NCBI GenBank assembly: GCA_028872645.1
Contig: JAPKDK010000011.1
Location: forward strand, 1 to 25,378
Source of the DNA: Verrucomicrobiota bacterium
GTDB taxonomy: Bacteria; Verrucomicrobiota; Verrucomicrobiia; Limisphaerales; UBA1100
Direction: 5' to 3'
DNA length: 25,378 bases
Under the pieces are notes generated by a model, which saw only the letters and a list, made by a program, of their open reading frames with translations, was not told the DNA's origin and made no database searches. The translations under genes were made by a program, and so were the position numbers. This document shows positions 24,278 through 25,378 of this stretch, piece by piece (within the stretch, counting starts at the first letter, position 1; every line of letters begins with the position of its first letter).

Positions 24278-24429
24278 TATGGTAGCATCCTGTCAAAAAC
24301 TGTCACCTCTTTTAGAAATACCCCGTCCCTTTGGGTGTGGCGTGGTTTTGTGGATATTGTTTTAAATTCGCCCTTGTGCCTCGCTTGATCTGGGGGCACT
24401 GTATAAAAAGCCGAAAGGTAAAAAACTAG
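24278..24429. promoter_or_regulatory. Divergent promoter region with CTGTCA direct repeats
   Basis: This gap separates the divergent starts at 24271 and 24430. CTGTCA occurs at 24290-24295 and again at 24300-24305, exactly ten bases apart, which could be a regulator site on one face of the helix. On the plus side TATAAA lies at 24402-24407, but no -35 hexamer sits at the usual distance. AAAGG at 24414-24418 is a reasonable ribosome site, eleven bases before the ATG. Promoter assignment is weak. Confidence 0.4.
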
Positions 24430-25378
24430 ATGACGAATAAATTGGTTTTTGGTATTGCGAGTATCCTGCTTTGCGGGGTGGGCTTTGCCGTGTACACGCT
24501 CACCCAGGACGCGGAGGAGCCGGGTGTTCTTGAGCTGATTGCCGAAGCTGATGTGCATACCGACCGGCCAGTGCCCGACTTGGAGTTTGCCAAACGTCAC
24601 AAGGTTGTGCGGCTGGAGCAAGCCACGCTCACCAGCATCGTGCAGAATGCGGATTCACTGACGCTGCGTTTGTTTCAAGGGGAAACGTTGGAAATCCTAA
24701 TCGATGAACGGCAGAAAATTGATGAAACATTTGCCATCGCATACGGCAAAGTAAAAGGCGCACCTGAAAGCACCGTCATGTTGTCCGTGGCCGGCGATGC
24801 GATGACCGGTTCCATCTCCATAGGCGATGGCCGCACCTTTCGCATCGATCCCATCGGGGGTGGCGTCCACAAGCTGGTGGAAGTGGATGACGCCACCGGA
24901 GATGTTTGCGAACATCCCGAAGGTCCGGCCGGCGAATTCATCGCGCCCAATGGCGAGAGAATTCAGGTGATGTATCAGCGGATTTCCACGTTTCGTACTA
25001 GTGGATACATTCGCCCATTACAATCATTACGCCGCGTATTGCCCAGTCAACGCCAAGCCAATAACAATAGCAACAGCACCAATAACACCAGCCGTTCCCG
25101 CCGTTCATTAGTCCGTCAACCCTTCCGCACAATTAACATTCCGCGCAACTTCTACACCGGACCGCGTTTTATTCAATCGGGAGGTGCCACCCATGCCCGC
25201 TTCGCCTTCCGCAATGGGATGAGTACGACCTATACACATAATCAGCCGGGTGGGCGTCGGACTGTTGCTCCCAGACAATGGACTGGAGCAATTAACTTTC
25301 GCGGCAACAGCGGTGGAAGTTCTGGTGGAAGTTCTGGTGGAAGTTCTGGTGGAAGTTCTGGTGGAAGTTCTGGTGGAA
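24430..25378 (+). CDS. Large exported protein with protease-prodomain-like N-terminus and GGSS repeat (truncated by window edge)
   Basis: The ATG at 24430 opens a frame that runs without a stop to the last base (316 codons visible). Residues about 5-25 (LVFGIASILLCGVGFAVYTL) form a signal or anchor segment. Residues 30-160 resemble the prodomain that precedes secreted zinc metallopeptidases of the M12-like type: ETLEILIDERQ, AYGKVKGAPESTVMLSV, GSISIGDGRTFRIDPIGGGV and HKLVEVDD. A further segment rich in Asn, Ser and Arg follows (SQRQANNNSNSTNNTSRSRR). At the edge the protein enters a Gly/Ser repeat (GGSS units). No HExxH zinc motif is visible yet, so a protease is only a suggestion; a cell-surface or matrix protein is equally possible. 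It is a secreted or surface protein in either case. Confidence 0.7.
   Translation, partial: MTNKLVFGIASILLCGVGFAVYTLTQDAEEPGVLELIAEADVHTDRPVPDLEFAKRHKVVRLEQATLTSIVQNADSLTLRLFQGETLEILIDERQKIDETFAIAYGKVKGAPESTVMLSVAGDAMTGSISIGDGRTFRIDPIGGGVHKLVEVDDATGDVCEHPEGPAGEFIAPNGERIQVMYQRISTFRTSGYIRPLQSLRRVLPSQRQANNNSNSTNNTSRSRRSLVRQPFRTINIPRNFYTGPRFIQSGGATHARFAFRNGMSTTYTHNQPGGRRTVAPRQWTGAINFRGNSGGSSGGSSGGSSGGSSGGSSGG
25312..25378 (+). repeat. 12-base tandem repeat encoding GGSS units
   Basis: GGTGGAAGTTCT is repeated five times plus a partial sixth copy, identical at the base level, and continues off the window. It encodes Gly-Gly-Ser-Ser in the frame of the exported protein starting at 24430. Perfect identity between copies points to recent expansion by slippage, or to an assembly-sensitive end. 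The true copy number cannot be seen here. Confidence 0.95.

Noticed and set aside
1..25378. CRISPR arrays, tRNA or rRNA genes, phage or defence genes
   Set aside because: Reading the window, I found no spaced direct repeats of CRISPR length, no tRNA-like cloverleaf sequence, no rRNA signature and no nuclease, integrase or capsid-like proteins.

Overview
This window looks like a piece of a chromosome from a free-living, probably marine or aquatic, PVC-superphylum bacterium, more likely Verrucomicrobiota than Planctomycetota. The main clue is the density of gene families that are hallmarks of that group: planctomycete-type cytochrome/DUF1549/DUF1553 proteins, Tat-exported DUF1501 and DUF1552 proteins, and a DUF1587-1592-1588-1585 protein. 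A second clue is a short GGTTGAGGGTTGA-type simple repeat inside a coding region; I associate such repeats with Verrucomicrobiota genomes. The taxonomic call is inference.

Layout. On the minus strand at the left edge are a truncated cytochrome c protein (1-428), a six-helix voltage-gated-type K+ channel (488-1192), and a translationally coupled pair: DUF1549/DUF1553 (2669-5653) and DUF1501 (1212-2672). Two plus-strand amidohydrolase-2 genes follow (5772-7422). They converge on a Tat-exported alpha/beta hydrolase (7419-8453). Divergent from that is an exported YHS-like/rhodanese protein (8541-9149). Next come an exported beta-propeller protein (9165-10097), a decayed peptidase M19 tail (10136-10260), a second coupled pair (DUF1549/LamG/DUF1553 at 11725-14634, then DUF1501 at 10379-11725), a PhyH dioxygenase (14729-15661) and a third DUF1501 (15700-17184).

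The stretch from about 17.2 to 21.2 kb is different. It is visibly more AT-rich and carries another kind of coupled pair (multi-domain cytochrome DUF1587/1592/1588/1585, then DUF1552). Gene debris flanks it on both sides. On one side is a frameshifted coding tail that runs into the third DUF1501 start (17177-17320). On the other side, immediately after a DUF1549/DUF1553 gene (21350-24271), is a 41-codon DUF1501 leader remnant (21220-21345) that resembles the N-terminus of the third DUF1501 protein. I read this as a module inserted into, or rearranged within, an ancestral DUF1553-DUF1501 operon. The right edge holds the start of a large exported protein (24430 onward) with a protease-prodomain-like N-terminus and a GGSS repeat at the cut edge.

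How the genes may work together. The recurring unit is an exported cytochrome-like protein followed, with a 1-4 base overlap, by a Tat-exported alkaline-phosphatase-superfamily or DUF1552 protein. This suggests two-protein envelope systems whose partners are made together. The cytochrome partners share N- and C-terminal domains but carry different central sugar/ligand-binding-like inserts (golvesin/discoidin-like, LamG-like, discoidin-like), as if each pair were tuned to a different substrate. With the surrounding exported hydrolases and the PhyH oxygenase, degradation of complex polysaccharide or other organic polymers is a reasonable guess, but no characterised pathway can be assigned from sequence alone.
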